A stretch of DNA of 64,000 nt, from assembly GCF_047425875.1 (NCBI RefSeq), contig NZ_CP179727.1, positions 1,240,001 through 1,304,000 of the forward strand. Direction: 5' to 3'. The DNA is from Macrococcoides animalis. Its GTDB lineage: Bacteria > Bacillota > Bacilli > Staphylococcales > Staphylococcaceae. A program made the translations under genes and the position numbers. Shown one piece after another: positions 18,990-26,816 of the stretch. The notes beneath the pieces are model-generated. The model ran no database searches, was not told the DNA's origin, and was given only the letters and a program-made list of their open reading frames with translations. Positions within the stretch are counted from its first letter, which is position 1; each line of letters starts with the position of its first letter.

Positions 18990-19726
18990 TATTTCAACGC
19001 CTTATCAATTGCTGATGTAACTTCTTTAATATTCATTGGATCAGCTAATACTTTACCATCAACGATAATTGTTGGTGTAGATGTAATATTATGTTTTTGA
19101 TATAATTCAATATCTTGTTGTACTTCAGCTTTTTGTTCGTTAGCTTTAATTGCATCAATAATTTTATTTTCATCACTTATTCCTGCTGATTTCATTGCTT
19201 TTTTCACAGCCGACATCGTTAACCATTTATCTTGAGATCCATTATGTGTTTGTAATTTAAATAATTCATCGTGGAAATCCCAATACTTATCTGGTTCATT
19301 TTTCAATACTGTTTCGCCCGCGAGTCCACCTAAAATTGATTCTTCAGCGTGAAATGGTGTATGAATGAAGTACAGTTTAACTTTACCTGTATCAACATAC
19401 TTCTTTTTAAGCTCTGGCTTCATTGTAATATCAAAATATTTACAAGCTGGACACTTAAAATCACCAAATTCAATAACAGTTACTTTCGCGCTCTCTTTTC
19501 CAAGCATCGGTTGTCCTTTTAAATCTACTTTATCTGTATTTACAGGGTCCTTACCTTGATTGTTTTTATTGACTGCACTTTCTGTATTCGTATTTTCTAC
19601 AGCTGACGTATCCACACTTTCATTATCAGCCTTATCTTTTTGCTTCATGAAAACCATTGCTGCTAATGCACCTACTACTAACAATGTAAGTACCATCGTA
19701 AAAATTAAAGAACTCTTATTTTTCAT
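18989..19726 (-). CDS. bdbD: Thiol-disulfide oxidoreductase, DsbA/BdbD type
   Basis: Extracytoplasmic thioredoxin-fold oxidase that introduces disulfides into secreted proteins. The 245 residues have an N-terminal signal-anchor (about 8-27; no lipobox cysteine), a polar linker (30-70), the active site DFKCPACKYF near residue 95 and the cis-proline loop TSTPTIIVDG near 215-224. The inserted helical domain lies between. It is translated together with bdbC (stop/start overlap), the standard BdbDC redox pair. Likely clients in this window are discussed under the giant surface protein. Confidence 0.92.
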   Translation of the reverse strand: MKNKSSLIFTMVLTLLVVGALAAMVFMKQKDKADNESVDTSAVENTNTESAVNKNNQGKDPVNTDKVDLKGQPMLGKESAKVTVIEFGDFKCPACKYFDITMKPELKKKYVDTGKVKLYFIHTPFHAEESILGGLAGETVLKNEPDKYWDFHDELFKLQTHNGSQDKWLTMSAVKKAMKSAGISDENKIIDAIKANEQKAEVQQDIELYQKHNITSTPTIIVDGKVLADPMNIKEVTSAIDKALK

Positions 19727-19858
19727 TCGAAATACCTCTCTTATTTGTGTTTAAACACTTTTGTTATTTAAATTTTATTACTTTTTTAAAATGCATAGTA
19801 TAAATTTTATATTAAATAAAATAACATTGCCACAAATAAATATTAAATCTTTTGTGAA

Positions 19859-21100
19859 CTATTTCGTTTGAAGTGCTCTTTTAAAGTTTTTAATTAAACT
19901 CTTATCGTTACTAAATACACTACCTTTATAGATTTTTGCTGCGATATAGAATAGAGCAATAATTGTTATAATGCATAAAATTATGCCGATAATTATCTCA
20001 GTATCGCTTGTTTTTTGTGAAATTGTTCTAAGTAACATGACTTGTGGTGTAAAGAATGGGATAAAACTCGAAATTTTTACGAGTAACGTATCTGGTGTTG
20101 TTAAACTGAACATTGCAATATAAAATGCAGCCATATTTAAGAATGTAACAGGCATAATTGCTTGTCCTATATCTTCAATTCGATTTGTAAGTGAACCTAC
20201 AATTGCACTTAAGCTAATGTACAATAATAAACCTAAGATTAAAAATATTAGTGCGTACATTAAAACTCTTACATTTTCTTGTGTAAATTTAAATCCAAAG
20301 CTTTCTATCGTTTTATTTAAATCAAACACTTTAATACAAACAAGTATAGTAATGCCATAAATCAACATTTGAACGAGTGCAACTGTGATAACTCCTATAA
20401 TTTTTGCCATTAAGTGCGTTATTGGAGAAATACTCGTTACTATCATTTCGATTACACGTGATGATTTCTCTTGTGCAATCTCTGTTGCAATTTGGCTACC
20501 ATAGTTAATGGTGATAAAGAAGATTAAAAAAATCCCAGCATAAACTAATGCAGTGTTTACAGCTTTACTTTCTTCAGATACTTTATTGTTTGCGTCCACT
20601 GGTTTAATTACTTCATTTTTTACTTTTGCTTGAGACAATACTTTAGACAATTTATCGGGTGCTAAATTCAGGGATTTTGCTATATTATTACTTTGAAAAG
20701 CTGTTAATGTCGATTGCACTTGCATGAGTTCATTAGTACCCATACTATCTAGTGTGTACACTTTACTTTCAAGTGTTTTATCACTATTTTCTTTAATATC
20801 AATTAGTACTTTATACTTTTCATCTTTAATACCTTTTTTACCCTTTTCAAGATCCACAATCTTTAATTTCTTTTTCTTATCGAGCTTTTGAAATTCACTT
20901 TTAAAGACTGTTGCAAGTTGTTTGTCACTTGAAGAGATAACTGTTATATCATCCTCACTTTTATCAAAAAAATCATAAATTTTATCTGCATTACTGAGCG
21001 CAATTATAGCTAGTATTACAATAAGAGTAGTAATAATAAAAGATTTACTTGAAACTTTTTTCCAGAAGGTTAACCAAAACGTTGGTATAAATTTATTCAT
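19859..21100 (-). CDS. ABC-2 transporter permease (NatB/YhaP type)
   Basis: Membrane subunit of an exporter. About 413 residues starting MNKFIPTFW at ATG 21100: one N-terminal membrane helix (about 20-40), a large extracytoplasmic domain (about 45-170) and five to six further helices in the C-terminal half, the ABC-2 arrangement of NatB/YhaP proteins. I prefer this start because it overlaps the stop of the ATPase gene by 8 bp in the way of coupled genes; the longer frame (to 21148) runs far into the ATPase gene. The substrate cannot be told from sequence; Na+ efflux (NatAB) or drug export are the known roles of relatives. Confidence 0.85.
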   Translation of the reverse strand: MNKFIPTFWLTFWKKVSSKSFIITTLIVILAIIALSNADKIYDFFDKSEDDITVISSSDKQLATVFKSEFQKLDKKKKLKIVDLEKGKKGIKDEKYKVLIDIKENSDKTLESKVYTLDSMGTNELMQVQSTLTAFQSNNIAKSLNLAPDKLSKVLSQAKVKNEVIKPVDANNKVSEESKAVNTALVYAGIFLIFFITINYGSQIATEIAQEKSSRVIEMIVTSISPITHLMAKIIGVITVALVQMLIYGITILVCIKVFDLNKTIESFGFKFTQENVRVLMYALIFLILGLLLYISLSAIVGSLTNRIEDIGQAIMPVTFLNMAAFYIAMFSLTTPDTLLVKISSFIPFFTPQVMLLRTISQKTSDTEIIIGIILCIITIIALFYIAAKIYKGSVFSNDKSLIKNFKRALQTK

Positions 21101-21989
21101 GTTTACCACCAACTTTCTCGATAAATATTTCATTAAGAGAAGGTTCATTCACTTGAAATCTTGAAACATACCCCATCTGTTTAACCGCTTCAAAAATGGT
21201 TGGTGCAATATCACCATTTGAAATTTGGATGCGTACGTCATTTTTATTTTGTTTGAACTTCGTTACACCAGATATTTCTGCTAACGCACTGAAGTCATGG
21301 TCGCCTTCAATAATAATTTCTTTCTTACCAAAGTCATGCTTTACTTGTCTAATATCACCAGATACAACTGTTTTTCCTTTGTTTAATATACAAACATAAT
21401 CACACATCTCTTCAACATGTTCCATACGGTGAGAACTAAATACGATTGTTGCACCTTTTTCATTAATTTCTTGTACAGCTGATTTCAGCAACTCAACATT
21501 GACTGGATCTAGCCCACTAAATGGTTCATCTAAAATTAATAATGATGGATTGTGAATAATTGCACCAATCAATTGAATTTTTTGCTGATTTCCTTTAGAT
21601 AAATCTTCAATTTTTTTATTCTTATTCTCAGGTACTTCAAATCGATTTAACCAATAATCAAGTGCTTTATCTATATCTTTTTTCTTCATACCTTTTAGTT
21701 GTGCTAGATACTGAATTTGTTCGCTTACTTTCAATTTCGGATTCAAACCACGCTCTTCTGGTAAGTAGCCTATAGAATCTGTAACTGAGTAATCAATCGG
21801 TTTGCCATTGTAAGTAATTTTTCCATTTGATTTTGAAAGCAAACCTAAAATCATTCGGAAAGTTGTTGTCTTACCCGCACCATTTCCTCCTAAAAAGCCA
21901 AGCATTTCTCCAGCTGGTACTGAAATATTTACGTCATCTACAGCTTTAAAATTATTAAATTGCTTACTTACATTTTCTAATATCAGCAT
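21093..21989 (-). CDS. ABC transporter ATP-binding protein (YhaQ/NatA type)
   Basis: ATPase partner of the permease that follows it. The 298 residues show Walker A GGNGAGKTT near residue 34, signature LSKGNQQK near 129, Walker B LLILDEPFSGLD near 150 and the H-loop FSSHRMEH near 186, plus a C-terminal extension of about 80 residues as in YhaQ of Bacillus. The pair is transcribed away from the dnaN terminator (22114-22146), so it is a unit of its own. Substrate unknown. Confidence 0.9.
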   Translation of the reverse strand: MLILENVSKQFNNFKAVDDVNISVPAGEMLGFLGGNGAGKTTTFRMILGLLSKSNGKITYNGKPIDYSVTDSIGYLPEERGLNPKLKVSEQIQYLAQLKGMKKKDIDKALDYWLNRFEVPENKNKKIEDLSKGNQQKIQLIGAIIHNPSLLILDEPFSGLDPVNVELLKSAVQEINEKGATIVFSSHRMEHVEEMCDYVCILNKGKTVVSGDIRQVKHDFGKKEIIIEGDHDFSALAEISGVTKFKQNKNDVRIQISNGDIAPTIFEAVKQMGYVSRFQVNEPSLNEIFIEKVGGKHE

Positions 21990-22113
21990 CTATTTTCCTC
22001 CACAATCATATTTATACATAATCTAATTTTTAATAAGTGGCATCTCAATTAGAATTGTAATATATTACAATATTTTTGACAACTATATTAGTCAAAAGAT
22101 AAATTTATTTATC

Positions 22114-22146
22114 AAAAAAGCTTAAACCATTATGGTTTAAGCTTTT
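22114..22146 (-). terminator. Terminator after dnaN
   Basis: Stem AAAAGCTTAAACCAT / ATGGTTTAAGCTTTT with T run on the minus strand, 7 bp after the dnaN stop. It ends dnaA-dnaN transcription before the inserted ABC/bdb block. Confidence 0.88.
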
Positions 22147-22152
22147 AAAATA

Positions 22153-23286
22153 TTAGTATGTTCTGATAGGTAAGATTAATTGCACTAAATTATCATCTTC
22201 TTCAGGTTTTAAGATGAATGGGCGCATCGTTCCGAAGAACTCAATACGAACATCATCATTGTCTATTGCACGTAACGCATCCATCATATACTTAGAATTA
22301 AAAGATATTTTTATACCTTCACCCTCAAATTTACTCGTTTCAACATCTTCTTTGACTGTTCCGATTTCAGGTGATGTTGAAGATAATTCAACTACATTCT
22401 CTGCAGCAGATAATTTAATGACGTTATTTCCGCCCTCACGTGCTAATAGAGAAGCTCGATCGATTGCATGGAAGAAATCCCCGTTATTAATAGAAAGTGC
22501 TGTCTCGAAGCTCTCAGGGAATAATCTTGATGTATCTGGATAGTTACCTTCAAGTAAACGTGAGATAAAGTTAATATTGCCGACTTTAAATAGAACTTGG
22601 TTTGAGGCAAAGAAGATATCAATTGTTTCTTCTGTGTCATCAATAATTTTATTTAATTCACTTAATGCCTTACCTGGAATAATTACATTGATAGATTCAA
22701 TGTTCGTGTTTTCAAGTTGAAGCTTTCTTAAGGCTAAACGATGTGAATCTGTTGCAGTACAGTTGAGTACACCCTCATTAATCATCCAGTTTACCCCTGT
22801 TAATACTGGGCGTGTTTCTGACGTGGACACAGCAAAGTTTGTTTGTTTTATTACATTTTTTAATACTTTGATTGGGAGTGTGATCGCTTCTTGTTCACTA
22901 ACTTGTGGTAATAAAGGATATTGATCTGAATCAATACCTGACACATTAAATTCAGATTGTCCTGAAGTTATTTTTGCTTGAAAATTATCATTTGTTTCAA
23001 TAGTCACTGTATCTGATGGTAATTTTTTAATGATATCAACGAAGAAACGACCTGGTAATACTATAGAACCTTTCGTTTCAACGGATAAAATCTCGTTATC
23101 ACCTAATTCAGTGGGAATTGTAATTTCTATTGATACTTCTGAATCAGATCCTGTTAATACTAATTTATTATCAAATGCATCTAATTTAATACCTGTTAAC
23201 ACTGGTAATGTTGTTCTTGGAGAAATCGCTTTTAATGTATCATTTAATTGAGTAATAAAGTAATCTCTTTGAATCGTAAATTTCAT
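22153..23286 (-). CDS. dnaN: DNA polymerase III sliding clamp (beta)
   Basis: Ring-shaped processivity factor of the replicative polymerase. The 377 residues have the three repeated clamp domains and the C-terminal hydrophobic-pocket end LILPIRTY typical of beta clamps. It follows dnaA after a 178-bp gap that contains the unwinding element of oriC. Unusually, it is not followed directly by yaaA. Confidence 0.98.
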   Translation of the reverse strand: MKFTIQRDYFITQLNDTLKAISPRTTLPVLTGIKLDAFDNKLVLTGSDSEVSIEITIPTELGDNEILSVETKGSIVLPGRFFVDIIKKLPSDTVTIETNDNFQAKITSGQSEFNVSGIDSDQYPLLPQVSEQEAITLPIKVLKNVIKQTNFAVSTSETRPVLTGVNWMINEGVLNCTATDSHRLALRKLQLENTNIESINVIIPGKALSELNKIIDDTEETIDIFFASNQVLFKVGNINFISRLLEGNYPDTSRLFPESFETALSINNGDFFHAIDRASLLAREGGNNVIKLSAAENVVELSSTSPEIGTVKEDVETSKFEGEGIKISFNSKYMMDALRAIDNDDVRIEFFGTMRPFILKPEEDDNLVQLILPIRTY

Positions 23287-23304
23287 AATTGAATAAGCTC
23301 CTTA

Positions 23305-23455
23305 AAATGATATTTATATATATAATTTTATCTCTTTTAAAACCGTAATAATAGTAATAGGGACTGTGAATAGGTGGATAAGTCTAAAATTGTGAACAGA
23401 GAGAAGATATCCACATGTGTATAACCTGTTCATATGTCATGAAAAATTATACACA
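23305..23455. other. oriC, dnaA-dnaN part: DnaA boxes, trios and unwinding region
   Basis: Between dnaA and dnaN lie DnaA-box-like 9-mers: TTATACACA (23447-23455), TGTGTATAA (23416-23424), ATATCCACA (23407-23415), GGTGGATAA (23373-23381) and TGTGAATAG (23365-23373). Next to the last pair comes GGGAC, then five triplets TAA TAA TAG TAA TAG (23346-23360), then an AT-rich stretch (23305-23345). Read from dnaA to dnaN this is box, box, GC block, DnaA-trios, AT-rich, the order of the B. subtilis basal unwinding system. The unwinding site is inferred from that match. Confidence 0.8.
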
Positions 23456-23464
23456 ATTTGCACA

Positions 23465-24808
23465 CTAACCCTTGATATCTTTTTCGATATTTTTCAAATC
23501 ACTTTTTAAGCTATTATCATGTTCTAACTGTGTTCTGATTTTCTCGTGAGCATGAATAACAGTAGTGTGATCTCGACCACCAAATTCTTCACCAATTTTA
23601 GGTAATGAAAAATCTGTTAATTCACGTGCTAAGTACATCGCAATTTGTCTTGGGAATGCAATTGATTTTGTACGCTTCTTAGCGCTAAAATCTTCTAAAC
23701 GAATGTTGTAATAAGCACCTACTGCATTTTGAATATCTTGAATTGTAACTTTCTTAGGTTTACTTGACGCAATGATGTCTTTTAATGCTTCTGCAACTAA
23801 GTCAGAATTCAATTCACGATTGACGAGTTTAGAATATGCAACAACTTTTGTTAAAGCACCCTCTAATTCACGAATATTAGATTGAATTTGTGTTGCGATA
23901 TAAAGCATTGCTTCATTTGGGATTTCTATGTTTTCTTCTTCAGATTTCTTACGTAAAATTGCGATACGTGTTTCTAAATCAGGTGGGGTAACATCTGTTG
24001 TTAAACCCCATTCGAAGCGTGAACGTAAACGTTCTTCTAAAGTTGGAATTTCTTTTGGTGCACGATCACTAGAAATAACAATTTGTTTATGGTTTTGGTG
24101 GAGTTCATTAAATGTATGGAAAAATTCTTCTTGTGTTGATTCTTTACCAGCCAAAAATTGAATATCATCAATTAATAAGACATCTACATTGCGATATTTA
24201 GAGCGAAATTCTTCTGTTTTGTTATCTTTAATTGAATTAATAAATTCATTTGTAAACTTTTCGCTAGAAGTATAAACTACTTTTGCATTGGATTTATGTT
24301 CCATAACATAATGACCGATTGCATGCATTAAATGCGTTTTACCTAATCCAACACCACCATATATAAATAATGGATTGTAAGCTTTTGCCGGTGCTTCAGC
24401 AACTGCGAGACTTGCTGCATGACTGAAGCGATTGCCGCTTCCGATTACGAATGTATCGAAAGTGTTATCCGTATTTAACTGATTAGGTAAAATTTCTTGA
24501 GAAGGTGTTCTTTCATTCGGTTTATTTGATTGAAGATTAACATCAGCATCAGCATCATCAAACTCATCAGAGATTACTTTAATATTTAAATGTTCTCCAA
24601 TGGTTTCCTCAATTACTTCTTGGATTAAATTGATATAATTTTTTTTAAGCCAGTCTGCATTGAAAGAAGTTGGGGCTAAAATAACGATTTTATTATTATC
24701 TAACGTTTTAATCTTTGTTTCACTGAACCAAGTATCGTAACTTGCGTTCGTGAGTTTTGTTTGTAATTTTGCTAAAACTTTGTCCCATATCGTATCAATT
24801 CCACTCAT
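23465..24808 (-). CDS. dnaA: Chromosomal replication initiator DnaA
   Basis: AAA+ initiator that binds DnaA boxes and melts oriC. The 447 residues show domain I (about 1-85), a short linker, the ATPase domain III with Walker A GGVGLGKTHLM near residue 150 and Walker B VLLIDDIQF near 212, and domain IV with the box-binding signature GGRDHTTVIHA near 415. DnaA boxes flank the gene on both sides, so autoregulation is expected. It is co-oriented with dnaN and the left replication arm. Confidence 0.99.
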   Translation of the reverse strand: MSGIDTIWDKVLAKLQTKLTNASYDTWFSETKIKTLDNNKIVILAPTSFNADWLKKNYINLIQEVIEETIGEHLNIKVISDEFDDADADVNLQSNKPNERTPSQEILPNQLNTDNTFDTFVIGSGNRFSHAASLAVAEAPAKAYNPLFIYGGVGLGKTHLMHAIGHYVMEHKSNAKVVYTSSEKFTNEFINSIKDNKTEEFRSKYRNVDVLLIDDIQFLAGKESTQEEFFHTFNELHQNHKQIVISSDRAPKEIPTLEERLRSRFEWGLTTDVTPPDLETRIAILRKKSEEENIEIPNEAMLYIATQIQSNIRELEGALTKVVAYSKLVNRELNSDLVAEALKDIIASSKPKKVTIQDIQNAVGAYYNIRLEDFSAKKRTKSIAFPRQIAMYLARELTDFSLPKIGEEFGGRDHTTVIHAHEKIRTQLEHDNSLKSDLKNIEKDIKG

Positions 24809-24841
24809 AATGTTCCTCTTTCTTCTAAAAAAATTTCAAAG

Positions 24842-25142
24842 TTATACACAAATAAAAAAATGTGAATAAACTTAAGCACAAGCTTTAATAGTTTATCCAC
24901 AAGTTACTCACAAATTGTGGATAAAAAATAAGCTATATAGTTTGTCCACAAGAAATATATCAAAATCTTATCAAAAAAAGATTATAATATCAAGAGTTTT
25001 CATGAGTTATCCACAAAGTTATACTTAAGCACATGAACTCCTAATTTGAAATGTGGATTTGTGATTTTGCATGTGAATAACTTTTTAGTAATAAAAAAAT
25101 TTAAAAATATATCCACAAATGTCTGTGAATTAATGTGGATAA
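24842..25142. other. oriC, dnaA-rpmH part: DnaA box cluster
   Basis: The 470-bp gap between dnaA and rpmH carries perfect TTATCCACA boxes at 24893-24901 and 25007-25015 and, inverted, TGTGGATAA at 24916-24924 and 25134-25142. One-mismatch boxes include TTATACACA (24842-24850), TGTGAATAA (24861-24869 and 25072-25080), TTGTCCACA (24942-24950), TGTGGATTT (25052-25060) and ATATCCACA (25109-25117). All genes to the left run left and nearly all to the right run right, which fits bidirectional initiation here. It also contains the divergent dnaA promoter, which I could not place exactly. Confidence 0.93.
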
Positions 25143-25179
25143 GTGGATATCTTTTCTAATGCCTATTATAAGAAACAGG

Positions 25180-25208
25180 TTGATTTTAGATGTCTCATTT
25201 GATATACT
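25180..25208 (+). promoter_or_regulatory. rpmH promoter
   Basis: TTGATT (25180-25185), 17-bp spacer, TATACT (25203-25208), about 70 bp upstream of rpmH and immediately beyond the last DnaA box. Sequence-based prediction. Confidence 0.65.
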
Positions 25209-25278
25209 TCAATAGTTATTGTAAATCACTAGACGAAATTCGATAGATGAAATATTAATAAAATGGAGGTGTTTTTAA

Positions 25279-25416
25279 ATGGTAAAACGTACTTATCAAC
25301 CAAATAAACGTAAACATAGTAAAGTTCATGGATTCCGTGCACGTATGAGCACAAAAAACGGACGTAACGTATTAGCACGTCGTCGTCGTAAAGGCAGAAA
25401 AGTATTATCAGCGTAA
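25279..25416 (+). CDS. rpmH: 50S ribosomal protein L34
   Basis: A 45-residue, strongly basic ribosomal protein, beginning MVKRTYQPNKRKHSKVHGFR and ending RRRKGRKVLSA, the L34 signature. The ATG at 25279 follows a GGAGG site. It opens the rightward gene set at oriC, the usual place in bacteria. Confidence 0.97.
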   Translation: MVKRTYQPNKRKHSKVHGFRARMSTKNGRNVLARRRRKGRKVLSA

Positions 25417-25447
25417 GATCACTGAACATTCAGTGGTCTTTTTTATT
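25416..25447 (+). terminator. Terminator (or attenuator) after rpmH
   Basis: GATCACTGAA-ca-TTCAGTGGTC followed by TTTTTT, directly at the rpmH stop. It probably adjusts the rpmH/rnpA ratio, since rnpA follows in the same direction. Confidence 0.75.
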
Positions 25448-25450
25448 TTG

Positions 25451-25479
25451 TTTAAAACAGGTCAGTATTCTAGTATAAT
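25451..25479 (+). promoter_or_regulatory. Possible rnpA promoter
   Basis: TTTAAA (25451-25456), 17 bp, TATAAT (25474-25479), located between the rpmH terminator and rnpA. The -10 is perfect, the -35 weak. Confidence 0.45.
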
Positions 25480-25520
25480 AGATGAAAAGTAATCAATTAG
25501 TGATAAGAAGTTGGTGTATC

Positions 25521-25868
25521 GTGGAGAAAGCGTATCGAATAAAGAAAAATGATGATTTTCAAAAAGTCTATAAACAAGGTAAATCAGTTGCGAATAAGCA
25601 ATTTATTGTTTATCGACTTGCAAATTCTGAAAATGAACATTTTAGATTAGGTATTTCAGTGTCCAAAAAAATAGGAAATGCAGTCGTTCGTAATCGTATT
25701 AAACGTGCGATTAGAGAAAGTTTTACACGCCATAAAAAAGATATTATTAAAGATGACTTCATTATTATTGCTAGAAACCCTTCAAAAGATATGACAGTTG
25801 AAGAGATTCATAAGAGTCTAGAACATGTCATGAAGATTGCGAAAGGTTTTAATAAAAGAATCAGTTAA
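25521..25868 (+). CDS. rnpA: Ribonuclease P protein component
   Basis: Protein subunit of RNase P, which matures tRNA 5' ends. About 115 residues starting (M)EKAYRIKKNDDFQ at GTG 25521; the family start and the signature RNRIKRAIRESF decide this start, since the in-frame upstream codons (MKSNQLVIRSWCI) do not resemble the family. The ribosome-binding site is weak, in keeping with low demand for this protein. Confidence 0.95.
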   Translation: MEKAYRIKKNDDFQKVYKQGKSVANKQFIVYRLANSENEHFRLGISVSKKIGNAVVRNRIKRAIRESFTRHKKDIIKDDFIIIARNPSKDMTVEEIHKSLEHVMKIAKGFNKRIS

Positions 25869-25888
25869 TCTTAGATGGAGGTATGCCT

Positions 25889-26686
25889 GTGTTAGAGAAA
25901 ATTTATATTGCAAATACTGTAGAAAATGCGATTCAAACAGGTTTAAATGAGTTAAATTTAAATGAAAAACAAGTTAAAATTGAGGTTATCAATCCTGGTA
26001 AAAAAGGTTTCTTTGGTTTAGGAAAATCTAATGCTGAAGTAAAACTTGTCATCATTGATCCAGAACTTAAAAAACTACCATCAATTTCAGCAATCCAAAA
26101 TAGAACGAAAGAAGATATAAAATCTTGTGATGATGATGCTGGAAAAATCGTAGTGGAAAAAGCTGAAATAGCTTCAGAATCAGAAAAAACTCTAAGTGTT
26201 AATCAGGATGATACGCTTAATAAGCAACAATCGAAAGAGAATGCATTGATGCAAGTAGAGAACTATATTGTGGGAATCATTCATGAAATGGGATTAAACA
26301 TTACGGCAAATAGTGCAATTAAAAACAGTAGTGAAGTCCTGATTAATTTAGAATCAAGTGATGCTGCACGTATTATCGGTAAACGTGGTCAAGTGCTAAA
26401 TAGTCTTCAATTATTAGCACAGAATTACTATAACCATATCGAAAAGGGTTATACGACGGTAACGTTAGATATTGAAAATTATAGAGAAAAACGTAAAGAA
26501 ACATTGCAAAATTTAGCGTTGAATATGTCTAAAAAAGCAGTGGCAACAAGAAAACCAGTCAAATTTGAGCCAATGCCAAACTATGAACGTAAAATTATGC
26601 ATCAAATATTAACGAATATCGAGAATATTGAAACATATTCTGAAGGTCGCGAACCCCATCGTTATTTAGTCATTAAAGCAAGATAA
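25889..26686 (+). CDS. jag: RNA-binding protein Jag (KhpB), Jag-N/KH/R3H
   Basis: RNA-binding protein of the KhpB/EloR group, tied in other Firmicutes to cell elongation and post-transcriptional control. About 265 residues: Jag-N domain (LEKIYIANTVENAIQTGL; KKGFFGLG near 45), a variable acidic linker (about 75-130), a type II KH domain with GKRG loop near 170 and an R3H domain near the C-terminus (ERKIMHQIL...SEGREPHRYLVI). GTG 25889 is chosen because the GGAGG at 25877-25881 leaves only one base before ATG 25883. In Bacillus a yidC gene precedes jag; none is here. Confidence 0.93.
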   Translation: MLEKIYIANTVENAIQTGLNELNLNEKQVKIEVINPGKKGFFGLGKSNAEVKLVIIDPELKKLPSISAIQNRTKEDIKSCDDDAGKIVVEKAEIASESEKTLSVNQDDTLNKQQSKENALMQVENYIVGIIHEMGLNITANSAIKNSSEVLINLESSDAARIIGKRGQVLNSLQLLAQNYYNHIEKGYTTVTLDIENYREKRKETLQNLALNMSKKAVATRKPVKFEPMPNYERKIMHQILTNIENIETYSEGREPHRYLVIKAR

Positions 26687-26699
26687 TTGATAACACCAG

Positions 26700-26732
26700 T
26701 TAACTCTAAAAACATTATGTTTTTAGAGTTAA
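26700..26732 (+). terminator. Hairpin after jag
   Basis: TTAACTCTAAAAACAT / ATGTTTTTAGAGTTAA, a perfect inverted repeat of about 14 bp; the following T-rich stretch is interrupted, so termination may be partial before mnmE. Confidence 0.6.
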
Positions 26733-26816
26733 TCTGTTTATTTAAAGCAAATGTGTTTTCATTTTAACAATTTCGCACTACAATCAACAAATGAACATTA
26801 AAGGGAGGATCAATGT

